Part shown: positions 18,069 to 27,294 of the stretch, one piece after another
How positions within the stretch are numbered: the first letter of the stretch is position 1
How the letters are laid out: each line of letters opens with the position of its first letter
Source: Campylobacter sp. RM6914
GTDB taxonomy: Bacteria; Campylobacterota; Campylobacteria; Campylobacterales; Campylobacteraceae
NCBI RefSeq assembly: GCF_004803835.1
Contig: NZ_CP012545.1
Span: 496,001 to 560,000 of the forward strand
DNA length: 64,000 nucleotides
Direction of reading: 5' to 3'
The notes under the pieces: model-generated
Databases searched by the model: none
Told to the model about the DNA's origin: nothing
What the model saw: the letters and a program-made list of their open reading frames with translations, nothing else
Made by a program: the position numbers and the translations under genes

Positions 18069-18556
18069 AGTGCTCGCTCTTTTAGAAATACAACCGCTAA
18101 AGCACTTTCGCTAATAATATAAAACAGGCACTCTATATCAAAATTTAAAAATTGTGCATTTTGCGTGTAGGCTATGATGTTATTTATTAAAAATGTTGTA
18201 GCATATCCGCTTGCAACAAACACAACTAGGAGCAAATTTCGTAATTTAAGCGTTAAAATAAGCCAGTCAACTACAAAATGAAAAAATAGTAAGAATGCTA
18301 CGATACTTGAAAAAAGATAAAATCCATGAATTTGTTCGGTAAAAAGTAACAATGCAAGGCAAAAATACCACGATATGTCAAAATTTTCGTATGATTTTTG
18401 TTTTTTATTGTATTCAAGTATTAAAAATGTAAAAAAAAGTCCAAGCAGGGGCGGTAAAAAACCAAATTGAGTCGTTGCGATCTCATATAAAAATAAAAAC
18501 GCAACGCTTGATATTTTGGTTATAAATTGTGAATTAGTGCTATTTCGTCGCATACG
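18065..18556 (-). CDS. Small integral membrane protein, possible MreD-like
   Basis: The roughly 163-residue protein has four to five hydrophobic segments with very few charges, ending FLKERAL. Its coupling to mrdA (4-bp overlap) and its size recall MreD, the rod-complex membrane protein, but I see no firm MreD signature and the call is mainly contextual. C. jejuni has an unnamed membrane protein at the same place (Cj0651, from memory). The start is uncertain: ATGs at 18556, 18571 and 18589 all lie inside or near the end of the upstream acetyltransferase gene. Confidence 0.75.
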   Translation of the reverse strand, partial: RMRRNSTNSQFITKISSVAFLFLYEIATTQFGFLPPLLGLFFTFLILEYNKKQKSYENFDISWYFCLALLLFTEQIHGFYLFSSIVAFLLFFHFVVDWLILTLKLRNLLLVVFVASGYATTFLINNIIAYTQNAQFLNFDIECLFYIISESALAVVFLKERAL

Positions 18557-18978
18557 GGAAAGTGTTTGCATTTGATGCAGTCCGCCCAAATTTTTTGTGC
18601 AGGTAGTTCGCTTTTAGGTATTTCTTTAAAGCCTAATTTTTCAAAAAAACGCCTTTGGTATGTTAAGGTAAAAACTCGTGAAATTTCATACTCTTTAGCT
18701 TCTTTTAAAAGAGCATTTACCATCATAGAGCCGATCCCACTACCTCGTAAATTTTTATCCACTATAAGACTTCTTATCTCGGCAAGATCTGGAGCATGGA
18801 TGTGAAGAGCGCAAAAGCCGACTATCTTGTCACCATCTTTTGCTATGATGTATGAGCGGATATTTGTGCTGATCTCGTCGTCACTTCTAGGAAGTATCAC
18901 TCCGCTTGCCACTTCGGGAGCTACAAGCTCTTGCATATTTTTTATGTCTTTTGGTTTTGGCTTTACTAGTGTTATCAC
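18520..18978 (-). CDS. GNAT acetyltransferase, likely short N-acetylglutamate synthase
   Basis: The 152-residue GNAT-fold protein has the acetyl-CoA loop KNLRGSGIGSMM, then LTYQRRFFEKLGFKEI near the C-terminus. It ends in a cysteine cluster (ADCIKCKHFPVCDE). This matches the short ArgA-type N-acetylglutamate synthases that start arginine biosynthesis in bacteria without full-length ArgA. The three-cysteine tail is a feature of that group and may bind metal. It sits 3 bp after engB and overlaps the next gene, so it is embedded in the envelope operon. Another GNAT substrate is possible. Confidence 0.8.
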   Translation of the reverse strand: MITLVKPKPKDIKNMQELVAPEVASGVILPRSDDEISTNIRSYIIAKDGDKIVGFCALHIHAPDLAEIRSLIVDKNLRGSGIGSMMVNALLKEAKEYEISRVFTLTYQRRFFEKLGFKEIPKSELPAQKIWADCIKCKHFPVCDEIALIHNL

Positions 18979-18981
18979 GGG

Positions 18982-19590
18982 CTATTCCCTGCCTAGGGCT
19001 AAATTTATGATCTTATCCCTTGCTTTGTCTATGTTGTTTTTATTAAGCGTTGAGACCAGGATTCCTTTTGGGTCAAATTTCATTACGGCACTTCTTGAGC
19101 TTTGATTAAGCTTATCGGCTTTTGTGTATAAATTTAAAACTTTTTGATCCGCTCTTAGGAAGCTATTTATGTATGAATTCACGTTTGTATCTATATCAAG
19201 GTCAAAATGTCTTGCGTCGATTAAATGAACGAACAATTTTATATTTGAGCGAAATTTTAAAAACTCATCTAAGCTTTTCTTCCACTCTTCATGCATAGTT
19301 TTGGCTACCTTTGCATATCCAAAACCTGGAAGATCGACAAACATAACCTTTAGCTTGTCTTTTGTATCATCATCTTCCATAAGCTCTATCTCAAAGAAAT
19401 TTATAAGGCGAGTTTTGCCGGGAGTTGATGAACTTTTGGCTAAGCCGTTGTGGTTTGCTATAGCGTTTATAAGGCTACTTTTGCCAACATTTGAACGACC
19501 TAGGAATACAATTTCACTTGAAGCAAAGTCAGGAGCTTGACTGATGTTTGCGCTTGAGGTTATAAATTTGGCTCCGACTGCTCTTATCAC
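18982..19590 (-). CDS. engB: Ribosome-biogenesis GTPase EngB/YsxC
   Basis: The 202-residue TRAFAC GTPase has G1 GRSNVGKSS (31-39), G3 DLPGFGYAK and G4 TKAD, the compact EngB layout. It assists late large-subunit assembly and is usually essential. Its ATG overlaps the lptA stop by 4 bp, so it is coupled to the LPS-transport genes. The same pairing occurs in C. jejuni as I recall. Confidence 0.96.
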   Translation of the reverse strand: MIRAVGAKFITSSANISQAPDFASSEIVFLGRSNVGKSSLINAIANHNGLAKSSSTPGKTRLINFFEIELMEDDDTKDKLKVMFVDLPGFGYAKVAKTMHEEWKKSLDEFLKFRSNIKLFVHLIDARHFDLDIDTNVNSYINSFLRADQKVLNLYTKADKLNQSSRSAVMKFDPKGILVSTLNKNNIDKARDKIINLALGRE

Positions 19591-20066
19591 TTTTGTTTGT
19601 CCTCGATCTGAAATATAAATTTAACAGGCTTGTTGTCGTTGCTATTTACGTTATATGTGCCTTGTGTTTGATTGATCGTGATCTTTTCTCCGTAAACATT
19701 TTTATCGCTTTCTTGCTCATGTAAATGACCGTTACCGCTTATCGTATAAATTTCCTTTACAGGCTCATAAGTAAGCGTCTCGCCCTTGCCGTTATAGTGT
19801 TTTTCTTTCATGAAAACCTTAAATTTAGCATTGCCTGTGGCTATGTATTTTGTAGGTTGGCGTTTAGCGTCAAAATGCACGACGACCTTATCTGCAAAAA
19901 GCTCATCATAAGAGCCCTTTTTTATATGAACATTGCCTTTAAATTCGCTTATTTGTTTATTTTCATCGGCGAAAAAACTATCCGAAGTGATCTCTACTTG
20001 TTCTGCGCTAAGACTTGTGAAGCTTAGGATTAATCCTAGTATCAATCCCGCTCTTGCTCTATCCAT
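19587..20066 (-). CDS. lptA: LPS transport periplasmic bridge protein LptA
   Basis: The 159-residue protein has a Sec signal (about 1-21, LSFTSLSA) followed by an OstA/LptA beta-jellyroll (VEITSDSF, FKGNVHIKKG, YIATGNAKF, ISGNGHLHE repeats). LptA oligomers bridge the periplasm and carry lipooligosaccharide from LptC to LptD. The start overlaps the end of the upstream LptC-like gene by 25 bp, the usual lptC-lptA order. Confidence 0.92.
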   Translation of the reverse strand: MDRARAGLILGLILSFTSLSAEQVEITSDSFFADENKQISEFKGNVHIKKGSYDELFADKVVVHFDAKRQPTKYIATGNAKFKVFMKEKHYNGKGETLTYEPVKEIYTISGNGHLHEQESDKNVYGEKITINQTQGTYNVNSNDNKPVKFIFQIEDKQK

Positions 20067-20566
20067 GCTTTTAACCCTTTTATTTGCGTCTGTTTTTTGT
20101 TTGTGTTATATGTTATGCTGTTGCCAGTTATCTTGTCGCCATTTTGCGTTATCACAAAATCAACCTTTGAAGCTACGATTTTGGTTTTGAGATTATACAA
20201 AATTTCTTCTGAGATAAAGTTCAAACTCTCGTTATTATCATACTTGGCATTGCCTTTAAATATAAACAAGTTGCCCTGTGAAATGGCTACGTCAGAACTC
20301 ATTTTGTGATTTAAATTTCCCCTTATAATGTCGGCTTTAAATTTTAAAAATTCATCCTTTTTGGCGTATCTGTTTACTTCATCAGCTTCGTAAATTCCAC
20401 TTACTATACTTGAGTTTATCTCGTGATTAACTACATCGTTCATCTGCATGTTTGAAACACTCATGTCGCGTTTAAATTGCTCGGCAAAATATGGATCTTG
20501 TAACGCCAAAAATATCATCACTGCACTAAAAATAGCAACGACGAAATAAAAAATTTTTATAACCAA
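20042..20566 (-). CDS. lptC: LptC-like inner-membrane LPS transport protein
   Basis: The 174-residue protein has one N-terminal membrane anchor (about 4-21) and a periplasmic beta-jellyroll like LptC/LptA (FKADIIRGN, ISQGNLFIFKGNAKYD, KTKIVASKVDF, NGDKITGNSITYN). LptC docks on LptB2FG and passes LPS to LptA. Sequence identity in the family is low, so the call rests on topology plus position between kdsC and lptA. Confidence 0.88.
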   Translation of the reverse strand: MVIKIFYFVVAIFSAVMIFLALQDPYFAEQFKRDMSVSNMQMNDVVNHEINSSIVSGIYEADEVNRYAKKDEFLKFKADIIRGNLNHKMSSDVAISQGNLFIFKGNAKYDNNESLNFISEEILYNLKTKIVASKVDFVITQNGDKITGNSITYNTNKKQTQIKGLKAWIEQERD

Positions 20567-21045
20567 CGTTTAGACCGCTCGCTCTTTAAATTCTCGGCTT
20601 CAATGAGCATTTCTATCATCTCTCTAACTGCGCCGTTGCCGCCTTTATGCTTAAGCTTTGTTCTTACTTTAAGATCTTTTATCGCATCTTTTGGTTTAAA
20701 ACTCCAAGCCACGGCATTTAAAATTTTGTAGTCATTATAATCATCACCGATGGCGGCTGCGTTTTCAAAACTAAGACCTTCAAATTTAAGTATCTCTTTG
20801 GCAACTTCTAGTTTATCTCCAACACCTTGATAAACGTGTGTGATTTTTAGATCTTCGGCTCTTCGCTCTACGATTTCTGACTTTCTGCCTGTTATGATGG
20901 CTACTTTTTTACCAAGTTTTAACCAACTTTCTATCGCCCAGCCGTCTTTTACGTCAAATGACTTTAAAAGCTCACCTTTTGCATCATACACGATCTTGCC
21001 GTCGGTCATACAGCCGTCAATATCTAAAAAAATAATATCTATCAT
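20557..21045 (-). CDS. kdsC: 3-deoxy-D-manno-octulosonate 8-phosphate phosphatase
   Basis: The 162-residue HAD-superfamily enzyme of the cap-less C0 type has DIDGCMTDG at 8-16 (D8 nucleophile, D10 acid/base), IITGRKS and GDDYND. It hydrolyses KDO-8-phosphate to KDO for lipooligosaccharide cores. It overlaps lptC by 10 bp and hisB by 4 bp. Its pairing with lptC and lptA is common in Gram-negative bacteria. Confidence 0.94.
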   Translation of the reverse strand: MIDIIFLDIDGCMTDGKIVYDAKGELLKSFDVKDGWAIESWLKLGKKVAIITGRKSEIVERRAEDLKITHVYQGVGDKLEVAKEILKFEGLSFENAAAIGDDYNDYKILNAVAWSFKPKDAIKDLKVRTKLKHKGGNGAVREMIEMLIEAENLKSERSKRWL

Positions 21046-21629
21046 AAAACACCTTTCGTGCTTGGAGTGGCTATGCGGTTATTTTTGCTAAGCGCGCGTC
21101 TAAGAGCTACCGCAAAGGCTTTAAATGTGGCTTCGATAATATGATGGTTATTTTTGCCTCTTATTTTTGCGATATGTAGCGTTATGTTTGCATTCATTGC
21201 AACCGCTCTAAAAAATTCCTCGGCAAGCTCTATGTCAAATTCACCTATCTTGCCTTTTTCATCTAAATTTTCATAGACTAAAAATGCTCTGTTGCTAAGA
21301 TCAAGCGCGCAACTAACTGCTGCTTCGTCCATAACAACAACGCTATCTCCAAAGCGTTCTACGCCACTAACCGGATAGATCGTCTCTTTTAAAAGCGAGC
21401 CTATAACGATACCCACGTCTTCAACGCTATGGTGAAAATCAACATGCGTATCGCCCTTGCAGGTTATCTTAAGGTCAAGCAGGGCATGTTTACCAAATGC
21501 TTCAAGCATGTGGTCAAAAAAACCAATACCTGTTGAAATTTCGCATTTTCCATTGCCATAAAGCTTAAGCTCTGCGCTTATGTCAGTCTCTTTTGTTGTT
21601 CGTTGTGTTTTTAAAATTTCATCTTTCAT
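21042..21629 (-). CDS. hisB: Imidazoleglycerol-phosphate dehydratase (monofunctional)
   Basis: The 195-residue enzyme has the IGPD metal motifs FFDHMLEAFGKH, DVDFHHSVEDVG-type DVHFHHSVEDV, and KNNHHIIEATFKA. It catalyses the sixth step of histidine synthesis. It has no N-terminal phosphatase domain, unlike the bifunctional HisB I recall in the C. jejuni his operon. It sits alone in the envelope operon, overlapping kdsC by 4 bp and 2 bp after rlpA, away from other his genes. Confidence 0.95.
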   Translation of the reverse strand: MKDEILKTQRTTKETDISAELKLYGNGKCEISTGIGFFDHMLEAFGKHALLDLKITCKGDTHVDFHHSVEDVGIVIGSLLKETIYPVSGVERFGDSVVVMDEAAVSCALDLSNRAFLVYENLDEKGKIGEFDIELAEEFFRAVAMNANITLHIAKIRGKNNHHIIEATFKAFAVALRRALSKNNRIATPSTKGVL

Positions 21630-21631
21630 TT

Positions 21632-22456
21632 TTATCCTCTTACGATAAATGCGCCTACAAATTTTCCGCTTCTAGCATAGTCTCTAGCTTCATCTTCGCT
21701 TCTAAATCCGCTTAAAAATACGCGATATATTGTCTCGCCGTCTAGCATGAAGCTTTTAACCACAGATTTATATCCGTCGATACTTCTGTGCTCTTGCTGG
21801 TATCTATTTGCACCGCTTTGGTTTTTAAAGGCACCGATTTGCACCATAAATTCGCCACCGATAAAGCTTTGTTGAGCTGATATCGAAACGCCTGTTTGCT
21901 GTTGTTTAGGACTTTGTGTTTGAACCGGCACTGTCATGGTTTGCGCGTTAAAACCTATAACTTCCATACTAACAGGAGCAGTTCCTGCAGCTATCATGTC
22001 AAGCTTTGTTGCTGCAGCCTTTGAAAGGTCTATAACCCTATCTCCCACAAATGGACCACGGTCATTTATACGCACGATTACGTTTTTTTGGTTTCTTAAA
22101 TTTACAACTTTTAGCACGGTGTTCATCGGCAATGTCTTATGTGCGGCCGTCATATTGTGCATGTTGTAAATTTCGCCATTTGATGTTTTTTTGCCGTGGA
22201 AATTTGGTCCATACCAGCTTGCTATGCCGCTTGCTCTATCTCCGACACTTACTACTGTCGGATAGTAAGTTTTGCCGTTTATGGTGTATGGGCGCATTGT
22301 CGCTCTTTGAACGGCGGGAGAGTTGTTTGGCTTAACGCTAGTCGGCCCACTTGGAGTAAATGGAGCACCGCTCCAAGAACATCCGGTGAATAAAAATATT
22401 ATAAATACAGGTATCGCAAATTTGATATTAAGGTATGACAATGCTTTCTCCGGCAT
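21632..22456 (-). CDS. rlpA: RlpA-family septal lytic transglycosylase lipoprotein with SPOR domain
   Basis: The 274-residue lipoprotein (lipobox LFTGC, Cys 26) has a double-psi beta-barrel at about 75-165, with ASWYGPNFHGKKTSNGE and the catalytic-type INDRGPF. A C-terminal SPOR domain (about 200-274, FMVQIGAFKN) binds denuded septal glycan. RlpA cuts naked glycan strands at division. The ATG lies 29 bp inside mltD without a ribosome site. An in-frame TTG at 22441 has GGAG six bases upstream and may be the real start. Confidence 0.92.
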   Translation of the reverse strand: MPEKALSYLNIKFAIPVFIIFLFTGCSWSGAPFTPSGPTSVKPNNSPAVQRATMRPYTINGKTYYPTVVSVGDRASGIASWYGPNFHGKKTSNGEIYNMHNMTAAHKTLPMNTVLKVVNLRNQKNVIVRINDRGPFVGDRVIDLSKAAATKLDMIAAGTAPVSMEVIGFNAQTMTVPVQTQSPKQQQTGVSISAQQSFIGGEFMVQIGAFKNQSGANRYQQEHRSIDGYKSVVKSFMLDGETIYRVFLSGFRSEDEARDYARSGKFVGAFIVRG

Positions 22457-23639
22457 TTAAATTTGAGCTAGCTAAAGAATTTGCATCGCGGATATCTTTT
22501 TCTTTGACATTAAATTTCTTTGAAATTTCAGCAAGTGTTTCGCCGTTTTGCACAGTGTAGTTTTGTATAGAATTATCTTTTGAGCGAGGGATTATTAGCT
22601 TTTGGTTTTGAGAAATAGCATTTGTTTTAAGCTCGTTAAAATCTTTTATGGCCTTATGACTTACGCCGGTTTTTTTAGCTATAGCTAAAAGCGTATCTCC
22701 TCTTTTTACTGTATATGCAAAAAAGTCTTTCTTGCCTGTAAGCGGTTTAAAATTTTGTGAGAAAATCTCTTTTTTGTTTTCAGGTATATACACATAGGTA
22801 TTTTTTAAGTTAGGCTCGGTAAATACATATTTTAAATGTGGATTATTTGTTTTCATTTTTTTAAGGCTTAAACCTATGCCGTCACCTACGTGCATTAGAT
22901 TAGTTCCTCCAGGAACTGTTACTTGAACAAGCTTTAGCCCACCTTTTGGATTTAGTAGCGACGAGTCCTTAGAAAGCAAGAAATTTGTCTCTCTCGCGAT
23001 ATATGCCGCTCTTAAAATCTTAATGACAAACTGTCTAGTTTCTGGTGGAAGGTATTTTTTCTGAGGATCTATAAGCGTCGCAAGATCATCTGTGCCGGCG
23101 GCTTTTATAGCCTTAGAAAGACATCCATCGCCACAGTTATAGGCCATTGCGGCTAGATACCATTTGCCAAATTGCTTTTTAAGCGTGCTTAGATATGTTG
23201 TTGCCGCCTTTGTTGAAGCAAATGGGTCTCTTCTTTCATCAACATATTCGTTTATGTTAAGTCCGTGCATTTTGGCTGTTTTTGGCATAAATTGCCACAT
23301 CCCGGCAGCTTTGGCCTTTGAAACTGTATGGTTTGAAAAGCCAGACTCTATCATCGCAAGATAGAAAAATGAGTCGGGAACTTTTGAGTTTTGTATATGC
23401 TCTTTAATCATCGGAATATAGACATATCCGTTTTTAAGAGCATCCGTAAAAGTCTTTATGTGGGATTTTTTTATGCTTTTTTTCATATTTGTATAGTATG
23501 AAGTTTTTATAAAGCTAGGATTTATATCAAGCTCTTTTAAAATTTTAACTTGAGCTTCATAAAAATCTCTATCGGATGTATTTGCAAATAGGCTTATCGC
23601 ACAGGCAAATATCATAAAAATTTTAAGCATGGCTTTCAT
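22428..23639 (-). CDS. mltD: MltD-type membrane-bound lytic transglycosylase with LysM repeats
   Basis: The 403-residue secreted enzyme has a signal peptide (about 4-20), a family 1 transglycosylase domain (about 85-220, with FYLAMIESGFSNH holding the catalytic Glu, GMWQFMPKTA and AMAYNCG), and two C-terminal LysM peptidoglycan-binding modules (about 310-355 and 360-403, YTVKRGDTL and YTVQNGETL). AAGGAC precedes the ATG. It overlaps rlpA downstream and lies 12 bp after the tatD-family gene. The two enzymes next to each other suggest shared use at the septum. Confidence 0.94.
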   Translation of the reverse strand: MKAMLKIFMIFACAISLFANTSDRDFYEAQVKILKELDINPSFIKTSYYTNMKKSIKKSHIKTFTDALKNGYVYIPMIKEHIQNSKVPDSFFYLAMIESGFSNHTVSKAKAAGMWQFMPKTAKMHGLNINEYVDERRDPFASTKAATTYLSTLKKQFGKWYLAAMAYNCGDGCLSKAIKAAGTDDLATLIDPQKKYLPPETRQFVIKILRAAYIARETNFLLSKDSSLLNPKGGLKLVQVTVPGGTNLMHVGDGIGLSLKKMKTNNPHLKYVFTEPNLKNTYVYIPENKKEIFSQNFKPLTGKKDFFAYTVKRGDTLLAIAKKTGVSHKAIKDFNELKTNAISQNQKLIIPRSKDNSIQNYTVQNGETLAEISKKFNVKEKDIRDANSLASSNLNAGESIVIP

Positions 23640-23651
23640 TTTTGTCCTTTT

Positions 23652-24440
23652 TTACGTGTCAAAACACTTAAATAATCTTTTGGCATTGCTTGAGGTAAGT
23701 TCTTTAACTTCACTCTCGCTAAGGCTTAGAATTTCAGCTATCTTTTTAGCAACAAATGTCGTAAACATCGGCTCGTTTCTCTTACCGCGATAAGGTTCTG
23801 GGGTAAGATATGGAGCATCGGTTTCTATAACTATCCTGTCTTTTGGTATGTTTGGTAAAATTTCAACCAAATTTTTAGCATTTTTAAAGGTTAAAACACC
23901 ACCTATGCCAAAGTAAAAATTTCCAAATTTTACAAGTTCTAAAAGTAATGGCGAAGCGTTGTAGCAGTGCAAAACAGCTCCTGCCGTAAGCCTTGGCGCA
24001 TACTCTTTTAGAACATTGTAGCAATCCTCGTTTGCATCACGGATGTGAAGTATAATGGGTTTGTTTAACTCAACTGCAAGTTCAAGTTGAGCTAGAAAAA
24101 CACGTTTTTGCTCCTCTTTTTCGGCTATCTTTTCCATCTCGTCTTTTGGTAAACGGAAATAATCAAGCCCACATTCGCCGATAGCTACACATTTTTCATG
24201 CGAGGCAAATTTGCGTAAGGTCTCTTCGTTATAGCCTCTTATGTCGTATGGATGAACACCAACGGCAAAATAGACATTTTTGTATTTTTGCGATATTTTA
24301 GCCGCTTTTGGTAAATCATTAACATCAGCACCTGGAAGTATAAATCCAATCACATCCGAATTTATAGCATTAGATATAACGGCGTCTAGATCGTTATCGT
24401 AGCAAGTATCGCTTAAGTGACAATGTGTATCAATGATCAC
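23652..24440 (-). CDS. TatD-family metal-dependent DNase
   Basis: The 262-residue TIM-barrel hydrolase has the N-terminal metal motif DTHCHLSD (4-11), AIGECGLDYFR, ILHIRDA, GAVLHCYN and IETDAPYLTPEPYRG. TatD-family proteins are 3'-5' exonucleases with roles in DNA repair and D-Tyr-tRNA or nucleotide turnover in some species. The cellular role here is not defined by sequence. It overlaps the diguanylate cyclase gene upstream by 4 bp, the same order as in C. jejuni (Cj0643-Cj0644, from memory). Confidence 0.93.
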   Translation of the reverse strand: MIIDTHCHLSDTCYDNDLDAVISNAINSDVIGFILPGADVNDLPKAAKISQKYKNVYFAVGVHPYDIRGYNEETLRKFASHEKCVAIGECGLDYFRLPKDEMEKIAEKEEQKRVFLAQLELAVELNKPIILHIRDANEDCYNVLKEYAPRLTAGAVLHCYNASPLLLELVKFGNFYFGIGGVLTFKNAKNLVEILPNIPKDRIVIETDAPYLTPEPYRGKRNEPMFTTFVAKKIAEILSLSESEVKELTSSNAKRLFKCFDT

Positions 24441-25693
24441 TTAGTAACCTCGATGCGATTTCTTCCACTCTCTTTTGCAATATATAAAGCCTCGTCCACT
24501 AGCTCCAAAATTTCGTCTACACCATAGTCGTTTCCACCAAAAGTAAGACCTATAGATACGGTAAATTCTATCGTATCTTTTTTGAGTGAAATTTTATGAG
24601 AAGCTATGCTTGTTCTTAAATTTACGAAAAATTTGACCGCGTCTTCATTGCTTGTATTTTTTAAAACTACGCAAAGTTCATCTCCGCCAAAACGCGCAAC
24701 CAGATCTTTGTCTTTTGTTTCGTCTATCAGTTTTTTTGAAAGGTATTGTAAAACCTTATCACCAGCCTCGTGTCCATAAGCGTCATTTATGTGTTTAAAA
24801 CGATCTACGTCAATCATGGCGACTGCGTAAGGCTCATCAGTGTCTTGGATCATGGCTAGGTATTCGTTCATGTCGGAGTAGAAATACCTTCTATTATATA
24901 CTCCAGTTAGAAAGTCTTTGTTAGCAAAATTTGCGATTTTGTTGATATTTTCCATGGCTTCGATGGTGTTATTTACACGACATATCAACTCCTCTTTGCC
25001 AAAAGGCTTTGCTATAAAGTCGTTTGCACCACTTTTAAGAAAAGTAGCTGCGCTTACATGCTCGTCAGGCGAGGTTAGGATTATTACGCCTATTTTGTTT
25101 TTATCGTGTTCTTTACGTATATCTTTTAGTATCTCAAGACCATCTTTGATAGGCATTCTGTAGTCTGCGATTATAAGTTTTATGTCTGGATTATCAGCAA
25201 AGTAGTTCATCGCCTCTTCGCCGTGAGCAGCGGTTAGAACTTGGAATTGAAGGCTTGTTAATATTTTTTTTAGGTTGTTCCTAAAAGGCATGGAGTCCTC
25301 TACGACTAGGACTTTGTATTGTCTGTTTTTACTTAGCCTGTTTATCATGTTAAATATATAATTTATATCGTCCATATTGCCTTTATAGACATAGTCTACG
25401 ATATCTTTATGTATAAATGTTGATTTTGTCTCTTCATCAAGACTGCCGGTTAAGACTATTGCAGGAATTCCTTTGGATAATACATAATCAACTATCTCGC
25501 CATTTGGAGCGTCTGGTAAATTTAGATCAAGCAGAGCCATAAAGTATTCATCTTGGTTGTCTTTTATGAGTTGTTTGGCTTGAGCAAAGTCATACGCAAC
25601 GTCTACTAGCATGTCGGTTACGTTTTTTTCCATCTGTCTTACTACTAGTTTTGCTAAAGCTTTATTGTCGTCAACTACTAGAATTTTTTCCAT
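24437..25693 (-). CDS. cbrR: Dual-receiver diguanylate cyclase response regulator (CbrR-like)
   Basis: The 418-residue protein has two receiver domains (about 1-120 and 127-245, each with DD and a phospho-acceptor Asp) followed by a GGDEF domain (about 255-418). The active-site motif is GGDEL near residue 335, and the inhibitory RxxD position reads KDKD, so product inhibition may be weak. The domain order and neighbours match C. jejuni CbrR (Cj0643), described as a bile-resistance regulator. It could make cyclic di-GMP when phosphorylated, though GGDEL is a non-standard signature. No cognate kinase is adjacent. Confidence 0.88.
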   Translation of the reverse strand: MEKILVVDDNKALAKLVVRQMEKNVTDMLVDVAYDFAQAKQLIKDNQDEYFMALLDLNLPDAPNGEIVDYVLSKGIPAIVLTGSLDEETKSTFIHKDIVDYVYKGNMDDINYIFNMINRLSKNRQYKVLVVEDSMPFRNNLKKILTSLQFQVLTAAHGEEAMNYFADNPDIKLIIADYRMPIKDGLEILKDIRKEHDKNKIGVIILTSPDEHVSAATFLKSGANDFIAKPFGKEELICRVNNTIEAMENINKIANFANKDFLTGVYNRRYFYSDMNEYLAMIQDTDEPYAVAMIDVDRFKHINDAYGHEAGDKVLQYLSKKLIDETKDKDLVARFGGDELCVVLKNTSNEDAVKFFVNLRTSIASHKISLKKDTIEFTVSIGLTFGGNDYGVDEILELVDEALYIAKESGRNRIEVTK

Positions 25694-25773
25694 TTGTCTA
25701 CCTATCTAAAATTTGTAACTTTCAATTTTATCGAATTTTTATTTTATGTAACTTAAAAATAAATTTTAACTTA

Positions 25774-27294
25774 CTACTTCAAAAGCCCTCTTGCGAATTC
25801 CATAGCTTCTTTGCTGATGTGCTCGCCGCTTATCATACGTGCTAGCTCGTTTGCTCTTTCGCCTTTTTCAAGTTCTTTAACGGTTGAAATTTCGCCGTTT
25901 TTCTCAACCAAAAAGTGAGAATTTGCCTTTGAACTAAGTTGCGGTTGGTGTGAGATGGCAAAAATTTGATAAAATTTGGCTAGTTTTAACAGGACATTTG
26001 CGATACTCATCGCCTCTTTTCCACTTAAATTTGCATCTATTTCATCTAGAATTATAACTCCGTTTCCCTCTTGTGTTATCTGTGTTTCACTTGCTATAAA
26101 TGCTAGTCTTAAACGGTTTAGTTCGCCTGAACTTAAATTTTTAAGAGCAGTTTCATTTAGCTTTAAAATAATCTCGTCCATGCCTAGTTCGTCAAGAGCT
26201 TTTGGCTCTATAAAGAGTGAAATCTCACTCATGTAAAGCTCTTTTAAGTAGGAATTTATCAAATTTTCAAGCTCTGTTAAATTTCGTTTTCTAGCTTTGT
26301 TCAAATTTTTAGCCAGTTTGTTTATTTCCGAGCTTGTTTGTTTAAATTTCTGCTCTAATTGACCCTTTTCAAAACTTATGTTTTCATACTTATTAAGCTC
26401 GATCTTTCTTTTTTCAAGTGTTTGAAGCGCTTCTTCTATGCTGCCGTAGCGTTTCACGATAGAATTTAACGCTTCGATCCTATCAAGCACTGCTTCGATA
26501 TCGATATCCTCAAGCTCGTCCATGTTTAAGTTGTCTCTTACGATCCTAAGCTCATTCATGGTTTCTTCAAAAAAACTAACGTCAATATCGCTTATATGAA
26601 GTGCGTCAATAACAGCCTTTTCCGTGCTAAATATCGCTTCTGCTTTATTCCATGCTTCATTTATCTTATCTTTTTTACTAAGACGTTTTTTAATATCCAT
26701 CAGCTCGTCAAATTCGCCTATTTTTGGGCTTACGCTTTCTATCTTGTTTATCTCAAAAGCAGCAAATTCTTTTAGCTCTTCAACCTTTTTTTCATCTTCT
26801 AAGATGGAATTTAGCTCTTTTTTTATTTTGATAAACTCTTCAAATTTGTCTTTAAATTCCTCCTTTAAAGCTTTAAATTTGGGCTCTTTTTTGCACTCCA
26901 AAAAGTCGAGTAAATTTAAAAATCTCTCATTTTCAAACTCGTTTATCTCTTTTGCCGAGAGATATTTGATATGCTCTTTTGCTATTTTTGCTAAATTTTT
27001 CTTTGAAACAGACTGGGAATTTATAAAGTAACGAGTCGCTTTATCTTTGATAAGTTTGAAGTTATTTATGGGTTCGTTTTCGATACCAAATTCATCCATA
27101 TCAAATTTATGGTCGATGTCAGCTTCTATGACTCTTGCCTCGCTGTCTTTTAAGCCAAAAATAGCCATTATAGCACTCATAAGCACCGACTTGCCGGCGC
27201 CGCTAACACCGGTAAAGACACTAAGCCCATCTTTGAAATTTAACTCTACATTACTAAAATTAAGATAATCTTTAATTAAAATTCGCTCAATCAT
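25774..27294 (-). CDS. recN: DNA repair protein RecN
   Basis: The 506-residue SMC-like ATPase has Walker A GVSGAGKS (29-36), two long charged coiled-coil arms (about 135-340), and a C-terminal half with [12 protein letters not shown] (ABC signature) and [13 protein letters not shown] (Walker B). RecN helps hold broken DNA ends for recombination. It is somewhat shorter than the 550-residue E. coli protein because of shorter arms. Its start overlaps the nadK stop by 8 bp. Confidence 0.95.
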   Translation of the reverse strand: MIERILIKDYLNFSNVELNFKDGLSVFTGVSGAGKSVLMSAIMAIFGLKDSEARVIEADIDHKFDMDEFGIENEPINNFKLIKDKATRYFINSQSVSKKNLAKIAKEHIKYLSAKEINEFENERFLNLLDFLECKKEPKFKALKEEFKDKFEEFIKIKKELNSILEDEKKVEELKEFAAFEINKIESVSPKIGEFDELMDIKKRLSKKDKINEAWNKAEAIFSTEKAVIDALHISDIDVSFFEETMNELRIVRDNLNMDELEDIDIEAVLDRIEALNSIVKRYGSIEEALQTLEKRKIELNKYENISFEKGQLEQKFKQTSSEINKLAKNLNKARKRNLTELENLINSYLKELYMSEISLFIEPKALDELGMDEIILKLNETALKNLSSGELNRLRLAFIASETQITQEGNGVIILDEIDANLSGKEAMSIANVLLKLAKFYQIFAISHQPQLSSKANSHFLVEKNGEISTVKELEKGERANELARMISGEHISKEAMEFARGLLK

